The notes under the pieces: model-generated
Seen by the model: the letters and a program-made list of their open reading frames with translations, nothing else
Databases searched by the model: none
What the model was told of the DNA's origin: nothing
In this document: piece by piece, positions 48,481 through 61,914 of the stretch
Layout: each line of letters starts with the position of its first letter
Position numbering within the stretch: position 1 is the first letter of the stretch
Assembly (NCBI RefSeq): GCF_047948215.1
Contig: NC_134456.1
Location: 197,420,034-197,484,033, forward strand
Direction of reading: 5' to 3'
Length of the DNA: 64,000 nt
Origin: Lycorma delicatula
Lineage: Eukaryota > Arthropoda > Insecta > Hemiptera > Fulgoridae
Program-made: the position numbers and the translations under genes

Positions 48481-51074
48481 GGCTAAAAAAAAAAAATAAT
48501 AAAAAAAATTTTTTTACAAACGAGAAATGAAGGTGTACAGTCCCTCCAACTGGTTTTTGTTGGGTAATGCTAAGAACCAGGCAAAATACATTTTTACCTG
48601 GTTCATTTTTAATACATTTTTATATATTTTTAAGATGGAGGCCAACTACTTTGAAACCTACATTCTTCAGGTCACTCAAAGCTGACCAAACTGTTGCTCT
48701 GAAGAAATGACAATACACTGATATTTTTTACAAATTGAGCAAACTATATAATTTTTACTTATCATTATTATTCTCACAATCATGATTTTAACGAATAGAG
48801 AGGGGTCCAGAGAACAGAGCCCCCTGGCTAAACAGGAAAAGAAAGTGAAGCAACCCCTAACCTGGTAAATATTCCCTTATTGTAATGGGAAACACAGAAA
48901 CCTTATAGCACAGATGAACCTGTGATGAGGATGCTAGTATATTACATACATGTATATAACCATATATTGTAACCACACACCAAGTAAATAACTTGGTTTT
49001 ACATTTTAATCCAGTAAGTTTATATACAGACCCAACAAATGTAATATATATATATAGAGTCTCATTATATATAAACTGAGTAGGGTTGAAGATCTTTGTC
49101 TTAATTAACATAAATAAATACAAAAGTTCATAGCTTCAATCACATAATATTTTTAAAAATTAGTCAATTTTTCTTAATTATTTATCAATTTTTAAGCAAA
49201 AAGCAATGCTGACGGCCACTCTTTCAGTTGAAAATAAAGATAATGATTTAACTGACAGAAAAAAATTTAGCACTTTAAAATTTCACTTGTTATTTAAACT
49301 ATGATACAAGAAAAATTGTTATTTTACCAGAAACAAGATTTTATATCAAATAAATGCCAAGACAGTAAAATTAAAATAATAAAAAATGTAATGTAAATTT
49401 CCTGTTTAAAATCATTCACAATAGCTACTTTAAAAATAAATAAAATAAAAAGTGAGATCTAAATCTACTAGACTTAGATTCTAAATTTGGGATCTAAAGT
49501 GAATGATAATTATTCATTCAAAGAAAAATTATTTTTATACAATGGTTTTATCCTCAAAATTGTACACTTCATGGATAAAAAAAAAATATATGGAATAAAA
49601 TTTTAAATCCTGATAACTAGCCCAAACACAAAACTTGATAAGGATATCCAATATACACATTTTAAGATCTAAGTGATTATAGTGAACAAAAAAATTGTTA
49701 ATGGAAATATTACAATGTAAAAATAAAAACACAAAATGTATAATATTGCAATGATTTTATTATGATAATATACATTTTTTTATTACAATTATAAAACAAA
49801 TAACAAACTTTCAGTGCGTACTTATAAGCAAACAACATAAGCACTCAGAAGGTAAACTGATAACAGAAAATGTCTACAATAAATTTTTATATACCAAACA
49901 TCTAAATATCTCTAAATTCTGTAATTCAAATAGTAATCAATAGGTTTCTTTTAAATCACAGATAAATTTACTTTAAGTAAATACCGTAATGAACTTTTCG
50001 CACAATAGTACATAATATTACCTTTCTGCATTACCTTAATAAGATTATAATAAGGTTTACACATTTAAAAAGTAAAGAAATAAATAGAATGATAAAAAAA
50101 ATGAAACGAAGCTAATAAATTTATTTATTAGCACACCTAAAAATCTAATGGATATTTTAAAAAAAGACGTTTTTTGAAACATCATTTAATAATGCGTTCA
50201 TCACAAAACTAAAATATTTAATGTGTTCATAAACCAACAAGACTGATATAATTACGAGACATAATTACAAGTACAACATAATTTTGCAAAATATGCAATA
50301 CTCATACAAATGCATTAATTTATTTTTTTAAATATGTTCAGTAAAAATTATTTTTAAAGATAAGGTACAAATTCATAGTCTGCCTTGTACTTAATTTATT
50401 GTGTAAAACAAGAAATTAGTGACTTTAAAATTATTAATGTTTGTTCATTAAAAATTAACAACACTGAAATCAGTCTGTACCAATAAGCTAGTGAAATAGA
50501 TGGCTGCTTTTCAGACTTAGTTCAAATAAGAGGATTCAGATTATGTATGATATCAGCAAGAAACTCTAAGAAAAAAAAATCACACTTCAGAAAAAATAAG
50601 GCTTAACTTATTATTCAAGATGTAAAAGAATGTATGTAATAAGAAATAGTTTTTTAAAATCTAGTTTCATTAAATTCTCATTTGGATGTAACCTTAGAAA
50701 TGAATATGTTTGTAATAAGAATACAGAAAACTAACATACAACACTCTAATTTTGATATATTGATTAATTCTGCAACACTTTTTATCAGGTGTAAAACACA
50801 ATAATCTTTAAAATCATATCTATATAATTTTGATAAAATATAAGCACAAATTTAAAAAAATCAATTATTGTAAATATAATTACAAACAGAATGCATATAA
50901 AACATACTGTAAATTATATAATATGCAAAAAATTAAATGTCATTTTAAATAATAAATTACTCTTGCAAACCATTGAAGACTTTTTACTGACCTGAGAAAA
51001 CAATGAATGCAGAATGTATGAACTAAGAGAAATATCAGAGACTGTTGAATTCATAAAAAGACAATAACAGTTAC
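48481..51074. other. AT-rich sequence, no gene seen
   Basis: 48790-48865 is a small GC-richer patch ('gagccccctggctaaacagg') without an open frame of note. The rest is very AT-rich. Confidence 0.4.
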
Positions 51075-51144
51075 CTCCATGGATCAAATAACTGGCTTGT
51101 TTGCTGTTACTGCTTGCAATATTATTTACTCCCTGTGTTTCTAA
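51075..51144 (-). CDS. Weak candidate exon
   Basis: On the minus strand a donor-like 'gtaactg' (cut after GGAG at 51075) ends an open stretch coding ETQGVNNIASSNSKQASYLI HG. The acceptor is either 'caaaattag' (exon start 51144) or the inner 'aacacag' (51132). The composition is less AT-rich than the flanks. No homology recognised. Confidence 0.25.
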
Positions 51145-51296
51145 CTAATTTTGTTATAACTATTTGTAGAGGTCGTCTATTTGCTTGTGATTTCATGTAC
51201 TAGTCAATTTATTTTTTTCACAGTTTTTGAATGAGAGATGGATTGAAGATTGTCAGTTAAGTAATAGTAGTAGATGATATTTGTAAAATGTAACTG

Positions 51297-51374
51297 ATGG
51301 TACCATTCACTACAGGCGAGGAACGACATGCGGGGAATAGATATCATAATACAAGACAGAACACAAGCGGTTAG
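51297..51374 (+). CDS. Weak candidate micro-ORF in a GC-richer island
   Basis: ATG to TAG, 25 residues, MVPFTTGEERHAGNRYHNTR ... TSG. An acceptor-like 'cactacag' inside would instead give ARNDMRGIDIIIQDRTQAVR in another frame. The island (51300-51370) is the least AT-rich patch for kilobases, which is the main reason to list it. Confidence 0.2.
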   Translation: MVPFTTGEERHAGNRYHNTRQNTSG

Positions 51375-52073
51375 ATAACACTAACTCTACTTGTATTTTC
51401 TTCAATCTATTAATAAAACCCTATTTTTTATTACCATTTTCCAATTCTATATATATTAGTTTAAACATGAAAAGACAATTATGGTTATTGCACAGTTATT
51501 CCATCCTTCAACACACACATACGCACATGCGCGCATGTATGTAACTTTTGTCTTAACTAAATAAAAGTTATACATATTAAATTATGTTATAAACTAAAAA
51601 GCCAAATAATAGAAATTTTTTTTTTTTTTAGATACTCTGTCATAATACCACGATATAAATTTTGTAAAAATAAATTACCAAGATCAGTAAAAGATGTACG
51701 TTGTAAATAGCATGTTAGTTATAAAAAAATAAATTTTAATATTAACAATTTTTTTTTCGCAAGGTCAATCATAATTTATTATAAACACCTTACTTTGTAT
51801 TACCTGTCTTTGTCCAGATATGCAACCTGTTACCAACAGCAAATCATAGAACTCATAGTAAAACTGCTACAGTTATAACTGTGGGTTGCCACAGCCATAG
51901 AAATTGTCGTCAATAAGCAGTATTAAACATTTCTTTAAATTTTCAAAAAATTGTTTCTTGCAAATATAAAAATAAAGAATAAATACAGTAACGTTAATAT
52001 TTTCAAACATTAATGCAAAAAGCTTTCATTTTTCAATATATATTACGTATTCAAGTTAAAGAAGTGAAGACAT

Positions 52074-52241
52074 TTACAACTCAGTAATTCCCTTCACCAC
52101 TAAACCTTTCTTACAGTTCTTGATTGTCAAAGTCTTTGATTTTAGCTTGTGTGGACTTATCTCAAAGGTAACAGATAGTGTGGCTCTTGTGTATGATGAA
52201 TATATTACTTTCTTAGGTGTTTGAATCAACAAAATTTTAAG
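52074..52241 (-). CDS. Weak candidate exon, strand ambiguous
   Basis: On the minus strand 55 codons are open, ending TPKKVIYSSYTRATLSVTFE, ISPHKLKSKTLTIKNCKKGL and VVKGITEL, stop at 52076-52074. On the plus strand a good acceptor ('aacctttcttacag', before 52118) leads into FLIVKVFDFSLCGLISKVTD, SVALVYDEYITFLGV and a stop. Both look protein-like and cannot both be right. No homology is recognised for either. Confidence 0.25.
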   Translation of the reverse strand, partial: LKILLIQTPKKVIYSSYTRATLSVTFEISPHKLKSKTLTIKNCKKGLVVKGITEL

Positions 52242-53064
52242 TTACATCAGGTACACTACATCTGCAATAAGGTGTTTTCTGCTATGCATTATCCATCCTA
52301 AGTTACTGGTTTATCTCAGAGCTGATTACTTTATTTCTTATTGCTGTGGTATTATTTTAATTGTATATAACTGAAGTTTATTGTTAAAGTATATCAGTTA
52401 TCAGTGAACCTTGATTAAGCTGCGAGGTTTGTTTTAAATGCTATAAGGGATTCCCATATTACTTATACTATATTTTAAACTGCTTTAATTTTTTTAATTA
52501 AAAGACAGGAGGGAATATTTATTAGCTGTGACTTTTTCACCTACTAATTACAAAAATGGTTATTCTCCTTATTTAAATACCATTTATCTTACATCTGTAA
52601 ATTCAAGATACAAGAGGAAAAACACATATATTTTACAAGTACTTTCCACCATACTGAAATAACTAATGAATTAAGTCATTTACTAGGAGAGTATATAGAG
52701 TGTGAATAATTTACCAGCTGATGTGCTCACATTAAGATCCATGGATTCTTATAAAAATGATATTTTAAGCTACTCATTAAAAGCTCTGGTATTTCCTTAT
52801 AAATCTATTGTCTTTATTTTTATTAAAAAAAAGAAATTATTTTTCATGATTATTAATGTTCGAGGTAAATTACTAATCGAAAGGATTCGTATGGGTGCCT
52901 GTGTTAGCTGCTGGTTTTGCTCACTGTAGTCTTTTGCCACTTTTTTTTTTATCCAAATTCTATTTTTAATGTGTTATTTAGAGCATAATTGTGTTTTAGT
53001 AATCTGTATATTAATTTACATGACATATGTTTAAATGGCTCTGTTTGAAAATGTTTATATTATC

Positions 53065-53157
53065 ATGAAATTTGCCATGCGTGCTGAAGTCAGCATGACA
53101 GCCATGAACTGTATGGTTGTAATCGTATTTTTTCTTATTATTAAACATTACAAATAA
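53065..53157 (+). CDS. Candidate 30-aa transmembrane micropeptide
   Basis: ATG opens MKFAMRAEVSMTAMNCMVVI VFFLIIKHYK and stops at 53157: a single hydrophobic helix with basic ends. AATAAA-type signals occur at 53153 and near 53393. Size and layout recall insect one-helix micropeptides, but the sequence does not match a family I know. Confidence 0.2.
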   Translation: MKFAMRAEVSMTAMNCMVVIVFFLIIKHYK

Positions 53158-54028
53158 AGGGGTTGAGAAATATTACTCTCCAAAAAGATTCACCTGAACT
53201 GAGTTTTATGTGTGTAGTGATTACCCGATGTGAGTTTCTCACTTCCACCTTGTACAACAACTGCAATTTTGTACTTGTTAAGGGTATATAGTATGAGTGT
53301 ACTTTGTTTTTTAACTCTTAACTTACTTTATATTTATCTTATCTGCTTCTCGCACTCTATAATAAAATGCAGTGTTTTATTTTAAATAAAGTGAAATTAT
53401 TTATTATTATCTGGTATTAATCACATAAAACTTATCTATTAATAATAGGTTTGAGTAACTGTAAAGGAAGGATGTTTAATTGCAATAAATTTAATTTAAT
53501 TTTGATATGGTGAGGCAAATCATCTTTAAGAGATTCAATCAATACTGGTCGGGATGGCCAGTGAATCTTTGTGTAATATATAACTGACTTTAATATTTTT
53601 GTTTTTTTTATTGTTGTTTCAGGATATAATTTATAAATATTAATAAATTCACTATATGAATGAATTATTTATGATTGGAATCATAGATGCCAATAATTAT
53701 ATCATAGTTATTTATGATTTATTTTTATTTTAAACTGTGAATATATTTCTGAATACATCTATCTGTTATTATTTCTTAAGTATATATATATATATTTTTT
53801 TTAATTCTTTTTTTGAATACTATAAAGTTCTATTTTGTGAATTCCTATAGGTTTTCAGAGTCCAAGGAGAAAAGTGATATCAAACCAAATTTCTCTCTCC
53901 CTTTAATCAATCTAAAGCTATAGCTCCTTTATCATGATCTTTAAGATTAACCTTTAGTCTTAACTAACAAAAAAAAAATGGCTGAATTCGAGCCTTTATG
54001 ATTTTGTAACTAATACAAAATTATAATA
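53158..54028. other. AT-rich sequence, no gene seen
   Basis: A (TA)n run lies at 53781-53792. Nothing else supported. Confidence 0.45.
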
Positions 54029-55199
54029 CACAGTAGATCTGAAAAGTTCCCAAATTAAATTTCTGTAGTCGATACAGGTAGTGCCACCTCTCAGAAAACC
54101 AAGAAACTATGTAGTACAATGTCTGCTGAGTGTATGAACAAAATTTCATCACTCCAGTCTCGAGATAAATTCGGTCACAAATATTGTGACCTTGTGCGAG
54201 CTTGTGTCATGGAACAGAGAAGTGTGATAAAATTTTGTGTTCAATTTCAAAACTCTTTTGTTGAAACTTATTCTATGATACAGCAAGCATTTGGTGATGA
54301 AGCCACATCTCGTACTACACCATATACGCAGTGGAAGTGGTTTAAAGACAGTAGAGTCGTTGGATGACAATGAACCACGTGGGAGGCTGTCAATAGCTGT
54401 TCATGATGAAAAGATTGTGAAAGTGTGCGCGCTCCTGCTCAAACAACCTCGTCTTACCCTTCAGAACATAGCAGAAGAGCTAAACATCAGTAAAGACATG
54501 GAACGTACAATTCTAACAGAAAAATGAACCGCCAAAAGGTCTGCTCTCATTTTGTTCCGCACTTCTTGATTGAAGAACAAAAACAGGTGCGTCTTTCTTG
54601 TGCTCAAGACTTAGGTTAAACTGCCAATAGCGACCCAAATTTTTTGCAAACAATTAACACTGGGGATGAAAGCTGGTGTTTTGTGTTTGATCAGCAAACA
54701 AAGAGTCAATCCGCTGTTTGGTTGAGTCCTGGAACATTAAGACTGGTGAAAGTCAGGCAGCAAAATTCAAAGGTGAAAATAACGTTGATTGAAATTCTTT
54801 GACTCAAACGGCCTGATTCATCATAGATTTGTCACAACTGGTCAAACTGTGAACTCTAAATTCTATATGGAAGTAGTGAAATGACTGATGCATCGCATTC
54901 GTCGAATACAGCCTGAGTACCAGGATCTAGGCAGTTGGACTCTCTTGCACAACAATGCCCTGGCACACATGGCAACAGTTTTAACATGTCATTATGCCAC
55001 AAATCAAATCACCATCTTATCCCACCCGACTTGACTCCGGCAGATTATTTTTGGTTCCTGAAACTCAAAATAAACGGCGCTGCAACAAGTGTATAACTAG
55101 AGAAAGGTTCTATGTAGAGAGCTGATATGAGTAAATTTGTTTAATTTTAAATCTGTATTTTCATTTAATTTAATTCAGGAACTTTTCAGACATACTGTG
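54029..55199 (+). mobile_element. Mariner element, full length but decayed
   Basis: 1171 bp with TA on both sides (54027-54028 and 55200-55201). Inverted termini of about 28 bp: 'cacagtagatctgaaaagtt' at the left, with the complement of 'cacagtatgtctgaaaagtt' at the right. The plus strand codes a transposase in pieces: VIKFCVQFQNSFVETYSMIQ, YTQWKWFKDSRVVG, LTLQNIAEELNISKD, then TGDESWCF (first Asp), LLHNNALAHMATV (second Asp changed to Asn) and a broken final box. Many stops and frameshifts show it has long been inactive. Confidence 0.92.
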
Positions 55200-55267
55200 T
55201 ATGTACCAAATTAAAGCTTGTTCTGTTTTACATTATTTAATATACGTATTATTTCTTCGTACTGTTA

Positions 55268-55961
55268 ATTATATTTAAATTCTATTAAATAAACCACCTA
55301 GTCCAGAATATTGAGAAAAGATTAATCTTACCTTAATTTTTCATTAAAGTACTTTAATGGGATCCTACATCCTCAGTCATGATTGAAATAATTTTATTAT
55401 TACATAATAAAAATAAAAATACTAAAATGAAGAAAACTGTGTATTATTTAAACAAGTGCTGCTATCTGTTGCAGCTTTTATAAACCGTCTCGCTCAAACA
55501 ATGATGATTTATCAAACTGAAATTTAGTTTGTATTTATAAGTGTAATATTTTTCTCCTATATTTAATTTTACATCATAATATGGCAGACCATCTAATAAA
55601 CAATATACATTCTATTTCTGATATTAATACAAATTTAGGAATATTAGAAATTAATAAAAATGACATAAAATGAAATATATAATGAAAATATTACATATAT
55701 AAATATGAACAAAATTTCAATTTAATAAATCAGACAGCATTTGAGGGAGATGTTCTTATAAAAACTGCAACAAGTAGCTGCACTTGTTTAAATTAATATA
55801 TAATTTTCATTATTTTAGTATTTTTAATACACAATAACAGAAGTATTTTAATCGTGACTGAGAATGTGGGATCTCGCGAAAGTACTTCCATGAAAAATTA
55901 AGAAATGTCTTATCTCAATATTCAGGTGGTTTAAATTATATTTAATATAATTTAAATATAA
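55268..55961. repeat. Foldback element (long inverted repeat)
   Basis: Arms 55268-55498 and 55740-55961 are reverse complements at about 75-80% identity. They share 'aaaccacct', 'tttttcat-aaagtacttt', 'catcctcagtca', 'tttaaacaagtgc' and 'ttgcag-ttttataa'. The spacer is 241 bp. No ORF. It begins about 70 bp after a mariner. It could be a foldback-type non-autonomous transposon or a source of hairpin RNA. Confidence 0.8.
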
Positions 55962-58900
55962 GTATTTGCTGAAAGCTGCATGAAAACATGCTTATCTACC
56001 AGATAGGCATGTTTTTTTTGGAATATGGAATTTATGAACTTGCTAATAATTATCACATAATAATTCTGTAAAATTTTTAATGATAAATTAAATTACCAAA
56101 TAAGTTTACCATAAAATTCCAAAAGATATAGATAATTATTTAAATATTTCGGTAACAGTGAGCAATCTAAAGAAAAAAAAGATATCTTCACCATTAGCAA
56201 TGATACTGAAATAAAAACCTTTTTAACAATACTAAACAGCTTTATAACAGAAATTAAAAAATGTTACTATTTATGTAGTCAGATGGCTCGTTGAAAAGAA
56301 AGAGTGAAACCAAAACTCTTTCAGAATATTAATTTCATTATATTTAATCATTGTAACATACTTGTGAAAGAAAGTATAATCATTTTTTTATTTTTTAACA
56401 ACCAAAATTTAAGAAAAAATATACATATAGGTGTGCATGTGTGCACGTTTGGGTGTGTGTGTGTGTGTGAATACCTGCACACACATGTGTGCACACATAC
56501 AAAAGCTTTTATAGCCTAATAGCCATTTTTTAATGTTTTGTTTTGCATAAAATAACGTTAATTTCTTTGTAATTACTAATCACTTCCATTTAATTTGTTT
56601 TTAATATGACACTATATTTCTGCTAATTCATACAAATAAGTACTATTCAAAGGTATGAGAAAGCATATTTAGAACATTATAACTGTATGATATATATTTT
56701 GATTTATTTTATATTATTTCATTCAAGTAGCTTAAAATTCAATTCAAATCCATAATAAAATTTATTTACTACTTGGAAGTAAATTTATGATTACATTTTC
56801 AATTCAGCTAATTTTTTTTTAAAACAACTAAAAAATAATTCCTGTATATCAGATAAACAAACCTCTTTTGGTTATAAAAAGTTTGTTGTTTTACATAAGG
56901 ATATTATAGATACATCATTATAACATCATCATGTTCTAAAAATACATAATGTAGGCCCACTGATAACTAATTGAAATCAAAAGTGATGTACAGTCTAAAA
57001 TCCAACTAAATTTCACCATCATCATTATAAAAGATTATTTAACAAGAACTATCCCACCCAACTCAGGCATGGTCATCCGATCTCCCATTATCCTATGGCT
57101 ATACAATCAAACCCTTCTTGGGCACTCAAGTGACATCCATTCTTTCCAGCTGTGGCGCACATTCAACCCTGTAACATGATGTTTTACTATTGACAAACTA
57201 CACATTTTAACTCACTTCTTATACTTTCATCCCTAAGTATACCCATCATTGTAACTCCCTTCACTCTTTTAACCTTGCTGTCTCTATTCGACTCTTTCCT
57301 TTTAGACATTACCTACTATACAGTGACATGTAGGAGCATCAGGAGAGCAATATTTTGTATAATTAAATAATGGTGTCCACTCTCCCTTCAGTAAATTACA
57401 GTTACATTACAATTACAGTTACAGTTACAGTTAACATTACAATTACAGTAACCAAATTATTTACATTGAAAATTATTTATTTAAATTTTTAATTTCCTCA
57501 ATATTACAAAAAATACTGCATAACAAATAATTAATAAAATCTATGACTTGTTTAAGATCTGATTGTTGAAAAAATGTTTTTTCTAACAGACTGTTCACTG
57601 CAAAGCACATCACCTTTTAATTAGTAGTAGAAACTATGCAATTCATATCCTATAGAAATTTTATTAAATTAATATAATAGGAAATGAAGTTCATCTTTAC
57701 TCCCTACCAAGAGAATCAGATGATTAGCATAAAGAAGTTTATTTACAAAATTAAATTTAACTGAAATTTAAATTTATTGAAAATTTTAAAAAACCTTTTC
57801 CAGATAAGTATGATCCTAATTTTATAGAGGACCTCATTTTTGAACTTCTGTTGCTAAACTGTTACTACAGTCAAAAAATTATTTTTATCTGACTACTGAA
57901 ACCAGAGGCAAAGTTTTTTTTAACGCCCACTAATAACCAAATTGTAACAAAAATTATATAAAATTTGATGAGGATAAAGATAAATTTTTTTATTTTAACC
58001 GATGTTATTAATCTAAAATTTACTGAATTTGGCAATACTAAAGAGTTTTATAACATAAATGTTACTATTTATGTAAAAGTAATAAAATTCAGAAATTCCT
58101 TACAGAGAAAAAAGGGCATAAGCCTAAATGCAAATGTAAATTTAATGTTTCTTGCTATTTAAACATATTCAAAATAGAATTAAAAATAAAATTGTTAATT
58201 AAAAATTTGTAACATTACAAAATTCTGTGCCTTCTTTCTTAAAGCAGACCTATAATTTCTTTTGCACTCATCACAATAGAAGTTTAATTTGAGAATATAT
58301 AGTCATTCTCAAATTAAAAAAAATTCAATAATCCTACTAATATTTTTTATCAGTAACTGTTATACTGTTACAGATACTAAACAATCAATAATTACAATAC
58401 ACCATTGTATTAAAATTACTAAACTAGACACTATAAATAACAAATTTAATAACATATTAATAAACAAATTGTATTAATTATTTCTTTAATATTTTTAATA
58501 AAAATACATTTTTACCATCACTTCTGAATAGTTATTGTGAATAAAAATTAGGCATCATATTTAATTGCAATACAGATATATATATAATCCTCGATTCAAG
58601 CCTTATTGATACTGTGAACTAAATACCTGAGCTCACGGTTTCATATGTGATTTAAATTTATACTATTGCACGTTATTAGTTATCCCGACTTGTAACAGAT
58701 AAGAGAAAGAATACTGTATTTAAAAGAAATACACACACACAATTTATAAGCTTAAAAAGAGATTTATTAATAACTGAATTAAAAATTATAACTTAAACTA
58801 AATAAACAAAAGTAACTCAGAATAACTTATGAAAACAACTGTTAAAAGATTAAGTACTTTTGAACTGCTTAATATAATATTGCCTTGTTGCTTTAAAATT

Positions 58901-59833
58901 CTTATGAAAATGTATGAAGCATATTATATGTTTGATTCTTTTAAGGCAATGAATTCTTTTTCTAAATAACATGTTTATTACTCACATTACATTTATACAA
59001 TTTCAGTATGTTTTATACAAATACAATAATAATATATATAATATTATATATATAAAAACAAATCAAAACAAAAATACATCTAAGTATAAAAATTAAGTAC
59101 ATTGCTTATTAAATGCAATAGATATGTTTAGGATATAATAAATATGCAAATAGCACACTTCCATACTAAAACTGAAGAATATACTGATTTAAAATGGCTT
59201 AAAAAATGAAATAGATTACAAATGAAATAAAAAAAGATCTGTAGTCAATGAGATTCAGATAAGAAAAATATTAACAAGGAATATGGTAAAACGGCAACTA
59301 GATATATATAATTATTTACCACTACACTACAGCTTCCCCTCTAAAAGATTTCTAAGATTCACGAAAAAGAGAATCTTAGGTAACTTTTTCAATAATTAAA
59401 AAGTTTGTTTTTTAGATTAAATTTATAATTAACTAACTGTACAAATAAGTCATTTTCATATAAATAACTTAGCACAATTTACAAAATATACAAAAATGAT
59501 ATGAGTTAATATACATTTTAAGTGAACACATTTTTTCACACACTGTGTTTGAAATTGCTAACTAAAACAATACCTGATGTATAAAACAATACTGTGACAG
59601 TCTTATTAAGTCTTAAAAAAACACAATAACCATCTATGCATAATCATTTATCTACAGTAATACAATTAATACCTAGTCTATCATTGTTTTGATTATAATT
59701 TTAAGAAGTTAAAAATTATTGTATTGGTTAGCACCATTAAACATATATTACAATAACAATAGTAATAATAATAATAATAGTATTATACAATCATTATATT
59801 ATTCATATTGTAAGAATCACAGAACAGTAATAA
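55962..59833. other. AT-rich sequence, possible long 3' UTR
   Basis: Contains a (GT)n tract at 56452-56469 and 'acagtt' repeats at 57405-57450. A GC-richer patch at 57050-57330 has no clear frame. The right-hand part would be 3' UTR of the minus-strand gene ending at 59834, but no single polyadenylation site can be chosen among many AATAAA matches. Confidence 0.4.
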
Positions 59834-59989
59834 TTATAATGCAGTCCTTTCATCATAAACAATGACTGCTTCATTATCAACTAATGAATCTGTATCTTTA
59901 TATAAAAATTGGCTTCGAGATTTGCTCAGAGCTATTATAGCAGCTTCATCATTACGCATTCTATTTTTACGTTTTTTGCTGAAATTGAC
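59834..59989 (-). CDS. Last exon, C-terminal tail with PDZ-ligand motif
   Basis: A strong acceptor ('ttttgtttcag', cut before 59989) opens VNFSKKRKNRMRNDEAAIIA, LSKSRSQFLYKDTDSLVDNE and AVIVYDERTAL, stop TAA at 59836-59834. It joins in phase 0 to the donor at 62421. The basic start, mixed charged body and final TAL fit a cytoplasmic tail ending in a class I PDZ ligand (S/T-x-hydrophobic). A cadherin- or protocadherin-type membrane protein is a reasonable guess, not a recognition. Confidence 0.75.
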   Translation of the reverse strand, partial: VNFSKKRKNRMRNDEAAIIALSKSRSQFLYKDTDSLVDNEAVIVYDERTAL

Positions 59990-60035
59990 CTGAAACAAAA
60001 TTAATTATCTCTTAGCTATATATAAAACAATAATA

Positions 60036-60066
<31 letters not shown>

Positions 60067-60959
60067 TTTTAGACACTTCAAAATATAGAAAAACTGCTTC
60101 TTAGGATAAATTAACTAATTTAACAAACAAAAATCTAATAATCAATCATACAACTATTTTCTTTTCAATTTTCTGTAAGAAATAAATATTTTATTCAGAT
60201 CAGTAAATAAGTATACATTATATAGTCATATCACAAACAGGTAGGGATTTTTCTTTTTGACACAATGAAAAAAGAAAAAGGAACTTGCCTCTCACACTTT
60301 GATCACAGTAGTTACAAAAAAAGAGAAAATTTCATACATAAAAAGTAAATATATAAAATAGTAGTAAAGCAAGATTAAAATACTAAATAAAAATCAGACA
60401 AAAAATGTAGAATGCCTTAACAGAGATTATTTACCCACATAATATTATATATACTAAAATGAATTATGTATACTAAACTGCAGATTTAAAAAAATAATAT
60501 TTAAAATTTACAAAAACATATATGATCTTTTTTTTAAAATTTACAAACAGTTTTATTATTATTTAGTTTCTCAGAGAGAAGGATATAACTCTTTAGAAAT
60601 ATTCTGTAATAAGTATTCTTTAACTTGAGACCACAAAAAAAAAAGCAGGAAAGATTTCAAAGGACTCCAACTCGTACAATAAAATATTGCTTCTTATTAT
60701 TACATACTCGTAGATTATTCCATTTAGCAATTTGTTTTCTAGCATAAATACCAGATACACTTAAAAGTTACACACTCAATAATTCCATGACAGTGGGGAT
60801 CTGAAAGAGTAATAAAAGTTGAAAAGTTTGAATATACCTTAGCTAAGGTTTAATTGGATACCTTCAAGAATCCTGAAACTGCCTTCAGGTGGCTCTTAAT
60901 TTCCAGAGGAAAACCAACTTTTGCAGCAGCATATTTATAGGCTGACCTATGCAAAATCA

Positions 60960-61420
60960 TTGATCAGTAATGTATACTGCCTTTTACTTGGTCCCGTTAA
61001 AGCTCATCAGGGCTCAGAACAGGGGGAGGGACCGTAAGCGTCACAAGGCGGGTGCTTCCCCTATGGGGTTGAGATGTGTCTTTTACTTGGATGAAACTGC
61101 TCTTACCTCCTGAGAGATTGTGAAAAATTGGTTCCCATAGCATAGAAAAGAACCTTGACTTTCCTTTTGATGAGGTTGTTAGTCTCATTATTTTGAGGAT
61201 TAAATATTCTTTTTCATAACCCTCACCTTTTCCTTACCATCAATTTCTCTTCACCATTTTCAGTTATGAGCGAACGTCTGACCTAGCAGGTCCATGTCCA
61301 AGTTGAGGATATTGAGTGTTGACATGTGACATATCTAGTGAAGGATTGATTCAGACAACACTCCATTTCCAATCTATGGCTGCACAATAAACCTAATAGT
61401 TTAAATGCTTATAAAGTTAA
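60960..61420. other. GC-richer intronic segment, unclassified
   Basis: Lies in the intron between the last two exons. It contains 'cagggggagggaccgtaagc', 'acttggatgaaactgctctt' and 'catgtccaagttgaggatat'. A minus-strand open frame at 60997-61188 has no splice sites or homology. Probably an old transposon insertion. Confidence 0.35.
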
Positions 61421-61692
61421 ACATCCCAGTTTAACTCCTAATCATAAAATATTCTAAAAAACATAGATAAATATACTTATCTTAGTTTATGCCAAGAAAT
61501 CTATAGCTAATATTAAACAGTTTAATGTCAATTGTTTTCGTCAAATAATTAAAATCATTGCATTAAGTCTAGACTAAATTTTAACATTTTACTGTTTAAA
61601 AATTTGTTTTCAACAACAAAAAATCACATACAAGCCTCTGACATTTAACATTTTCTGTGATGGAAAAATACAGAACAGTGTCTCAGAAAACA

Positions 61693-61914
61693 GGTGTCTT
61701 TTTTCATCAGCTGTATGATGCCTTTCATTTCAATATTTCTTCTAGGAATGCTGGTTGTTTCCCAATTCAATATTTTTATTTCATTACATAAATTAATGGA
61801 AACGGTGTCTTTTTTCATCAGCTGTATGATGCCTTTCATTTCAATATTTCTTCTAGGAATGCTGGTTGTTTCCCAATTCAATATTTTTATTTCATTACAT
61901 AAATTAATGGAAAC
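61693..61914. repeat. Exact tandem duplication, 111-bp unit
   Basis: 61693-61803 and 61804-61914 are identical by eye, starting 'ggtgtcttttttcatcagct'. Because 111 is a multiple of three, both strands keep an open frame across the junction, which explains the repeated ORFs here. It sits inside an intron, so I treat the ORFs as non-coding. Confidence 0.9.

Noticed and set aside
48857..49123. 88-codon minus-strand frame
   Set aside because: Low-complexity Tyr/Ile-rich translation of AT-rich DNA without supporting signals.
57405..57455. Telomere-like repeat
   Set aside because: The units are degenerate 'acagtt/acatta' hexamers, not the insect TTAGG motif.
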